This document shows positions 62,765 through 64,000 of a stretch of 64,000 nt of DNA, in pieces. Made by a program: the position numbers and the translations under genes. The stretch spans positions 290,586-354,585 of the forward strand of contig NZ_SSOD01000004.1 of the NCBI RefSeq assembly GCF_004801305.1, read 5' to 3'. The DNA is from Pseudothauera rhizosphaerae. GTDB taxonomy: Bacteria > Pseudomonadota > Gammaproteobacteria > Burkholderiales > Rhodocyclaceae. The notes beneath the pieces are model-generated. The model did not search any database and was not told where the DNA came from. It worked only from the letters and a program-made list of their open reading frames with translations. How positions within the stretch are numbered: the stretch's first letter is position 1; each line of letters begins with the position of its first letter.

Positions 62765-63673
62765 ATGGCCTGTGAGACCACCCGAACACTGCGCTGCGGA
62801 CTGCTGCCGGGGGAATCGCGCACGGTGGTCGAGCGCATGCACGCGCCGGTGCGCGCCTACCTGGAACGCCGGCTGGGCATGCGCATCTCCTTCGTCGTGG
62901 GCAGGAGCTACGTGGCCACCGGCGAAGCGCTGCGGCGCGGCGAACTGGATCTGGCCTACCTGGGGCCGGTGACCTACGTGCTGCAGAGCCGCGCCGCGGC
63001 GCTCGAACCCTGCGTGCGGCCCTGCCACGCGGGCGCGGCCGGCCCCACCTTCCGCGCCGCGCTGATCGTGCCCGCCGGCAGCACGGCGGAGACGATCGCC
63101 GATCTGCGCGGCGTGGAGATCGCCCTGGGCGACCTGGTGTCCACCTCCGCCTCCTGGGTGCCCCGCCACATGCTGCTGGAAGCCGGCCTGACCCAGGACC
63201 GGGATTACGTCCGCCGCCACCTGGGCACCCACGACGCGGTGGCCGAGGCGGTGGCGCGGCGCAGCGCGGAGGCGGGCGCCCTGTCCCTGACGGTGCTGGA
63301 GCGCCTGCTCGCCGAAGGGCGCATCGAGGCGGGCGCGATCCGGGTGCTGGCCGTGTCCGCGCCGATTCCCGAATACATGTGGACCTTCCGCGCCGGCTTG
63401 CCCGAGGCGCTGCGCGACGCGGTGCGGGAGGCCTTCGTGGACCTGCGCGACCCCGAAGCGCTGGCCGTGTACCGGGCGGTGTCCTTCATCCCCGCCGTGG
63501 ATGCGGACGTGGACCGCATGCGCGGCTGGATGGAGGCCATCCTGCAGGCCCGCCTGCGTCCGGCGGCGGGCGGCACGGCGGCGCTGGTGAAGCCCGACAG
63601 CGCCGCGCCCATCCTGCCTTACGCCCACAACGTACGGGCGCTGGCCGCCGGCCGGCGCCCGCTGGAGTGCTGA
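62765..63673 (+). CDS. PhnD/phosphonate-type binding-fold protein lacking a signal peptide
   Basis: A 302-residue protein of the PhnD-like periplasmic-binding fold. The start is MACETTRTLRCGLLPGESRT with no signal peptide. Fold-typical parts are RRGELDLAYLGPVTYVLQSR, ETIADLRGVEIALGDLVSTS and REAFVDLRDPEALAVYRAVS. It is likely cytoplasmic. It lies 2 bp upstream of the NifA-family gene, so the pair is co-expressed; it may be a ligand sensor that tunes the activator. The ligand (oxyanion, phosphonate or metalate) is unknown. Confidence 0.75.
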   Translation: MACETTRTLRCGLLPGESRTVVERMHAPVRAYLERRLGMRISFVVGRSYVATGEALRRGELDLAYLGPVTYVLQSRAAALEPCVRPCHAGAAGPTFRAALIVPAGSTAETIADLRGVEIALGDLVSTSASWVPRHMLLEAGLTQDRDYVRRHLGTHDAVAEAVARRSAEAGALSLTVLERLLAEGRIEAGAIRVLAVSAPIPEYMWTFRAGLPEALRDAVREAFVDLRDPEALAVYRAVSFIPAVDADVDRMRGWMEAILQARLRPAAGGTAALVKPDSAAPILPYAHNVRALAAGRRPLEC

Positions 63674-63675
63674 AC

Positions 63676-64000
63676 GTGGCCGGCCCTCCCTCCGAGCCGC
63701 CCGGCGGGCGCCCGCCGGGCGAGGCGGCCCAGTACTGCGAGTTCGATTTCGGCGAGTGCCGCACGAATTTCCTCCCGCTGCTGCACGAGATGAGCCGAAT
63801 CGCGACGGAGACGGGGGAGCTGCCGGAGATCCTGGACATCCTGCTGCAGCTCATGCAGCGCCACCTGAAGGTAGTGCGCGGCATGGTGAGCCTGTATGAA
63901 CCCGACTCCGGGCGCATCTTCATCCACCGCAGCGTCGGCCTCACCGAGGAGGAGGCCGCCCGCGGCATCTACGCCCCCGGCGAGGGCATCATCGGCCGCG
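63676..64000 (+). CDS. NifA/AnfA/VnfA-family sigma-54-dependent activator (partial, N-terminus only)
   Basis: The gene starts at GTG 63676 and runs off the window after 108 codons. The visible part is a GAF domain: LLHEMSRIATETGELPEILD, VVRGMVSLYEPDSGRIFIHR, SVGLTEEEAARGIYAPGEGI. This agrees with the N-terminal GAF of nitrogenase activators NifA, AnfA and VnfA. A Cys pair (YCEFDFGEC) precedes it. The AAA and DNA-binding domains are outside the window, so the exact member cannot be fixed, but the divergent sigma-54 promoters and the GTAC repeat upstream fit an activator of this family. Confidence 0.7.
   Translation, partial: MAGPPSEPPGGRPPGEAAQYCEFDFGECRTNFLPLLHEMSRIATETGELPEILDILLQLMQRHLKVVRGMVSLYEPDSGRIFIHRSVGLTEEEAARGIYAPGEGIIGR

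Noticed and set aside
1..64000. CRISPR arrays, insertion sequences, prophage genes or rRNA
   Set aside because: No regularly spaced direct repeats, transposase or integrase genes, phage structural genes or rRNA segments were seen; the S24 repressor alone does not make a prophage.

Overview
The window is GC-rich chromosomal DNA from a betaproteobacterium, most plausibly of the Rhodocyclales (Azoarcus/Thauera/Azospira type). The reasons are the gene orders alaA-hom-thrC and tig-clpP-clpX-lon-hupB, the prkA-yeaH-spoVR set, and a NifA-family activator at the right edge. The taxonomic call is inferred from gene content only; no rRNA is present.

Layout. Positions 1-13361 are core metabolism and housekeeping: an iron-type ABC binding protein divergent from a DUF2325 gene with a Fur-box-like site between them; an NlpC/P60 hydrolase; a DEDDh-fold protein coupled to a cNMP/CBS/DUF294 protein; a small HAD phosphatase; phoH; bcp; an Mth938 protein; alaA-hom-thrC; and nadC with a hypothetical partner.

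Positions 13362-31596 hold the most striking system. An S24/CI-like repressor and an AT-rich divergent intergenic region precede seventeen closely packed co-oriented genes (about 17 kb). These encode two paralogous DszC/SfnB-like flavin monooxygenases, a sulfonate-type binding protein with permease and ATPase, a TonB-dependent receptor, a DszB-like desulfinase that keeps the Cys/His/Arg active-site pattern, a nitroreductase-type flavoprotein, an FAD monooxygenase, a class I methyltransferase, two exported beta-propeller proteins, an MFS transporter, and a private TonB-ExbB-ExbD-ExbD motor. I read it as an outer-membrane-to-cytoplasm system that imports an organosulfur compound and removes its sulfur by S-oxidation and desulfination. 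The substrate is unknown.

Positions 31606-57305 are mostly core again: an EamA transporter, the NAD(P)HX repair enzyme, an EAL-CBS-GGDEF protein, spoVR-yeaH-prkA, tig-clpP-clpX-lon-hupB, two valine tRNAs, fimT, a CoA-type Nudix hydrolase, gltX, mnmC, a DUF808 protein, lysS, and a chemoreceptor with a sigma-28-like promoter. Lon has a sigma-32-like promoter.

Positions 57338-64000 are a second accessory locus. A leftward operon encodes a signal-less ABC-type binding protein, a HypB/CooC-like GTPase, an ABC ATPase with no permease, a nitroreductase, a GCS2-family ligase and a hypothetical protein. It diverges from a rightward operon of a signal-less PhnD-like protein and a NifA/AnfA/VnfA-family activator, cut by the window end. 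The shared 325-bp intergenic region has a sigma-54-type -24/-12 promoter in each direction and a 10-bp-phased GTAC/GTGC/GTAC repeat, so the locus looks controlled by sigma-54 and this activator and is probably linked to nitrogen fixation or metal-cofactor handling.
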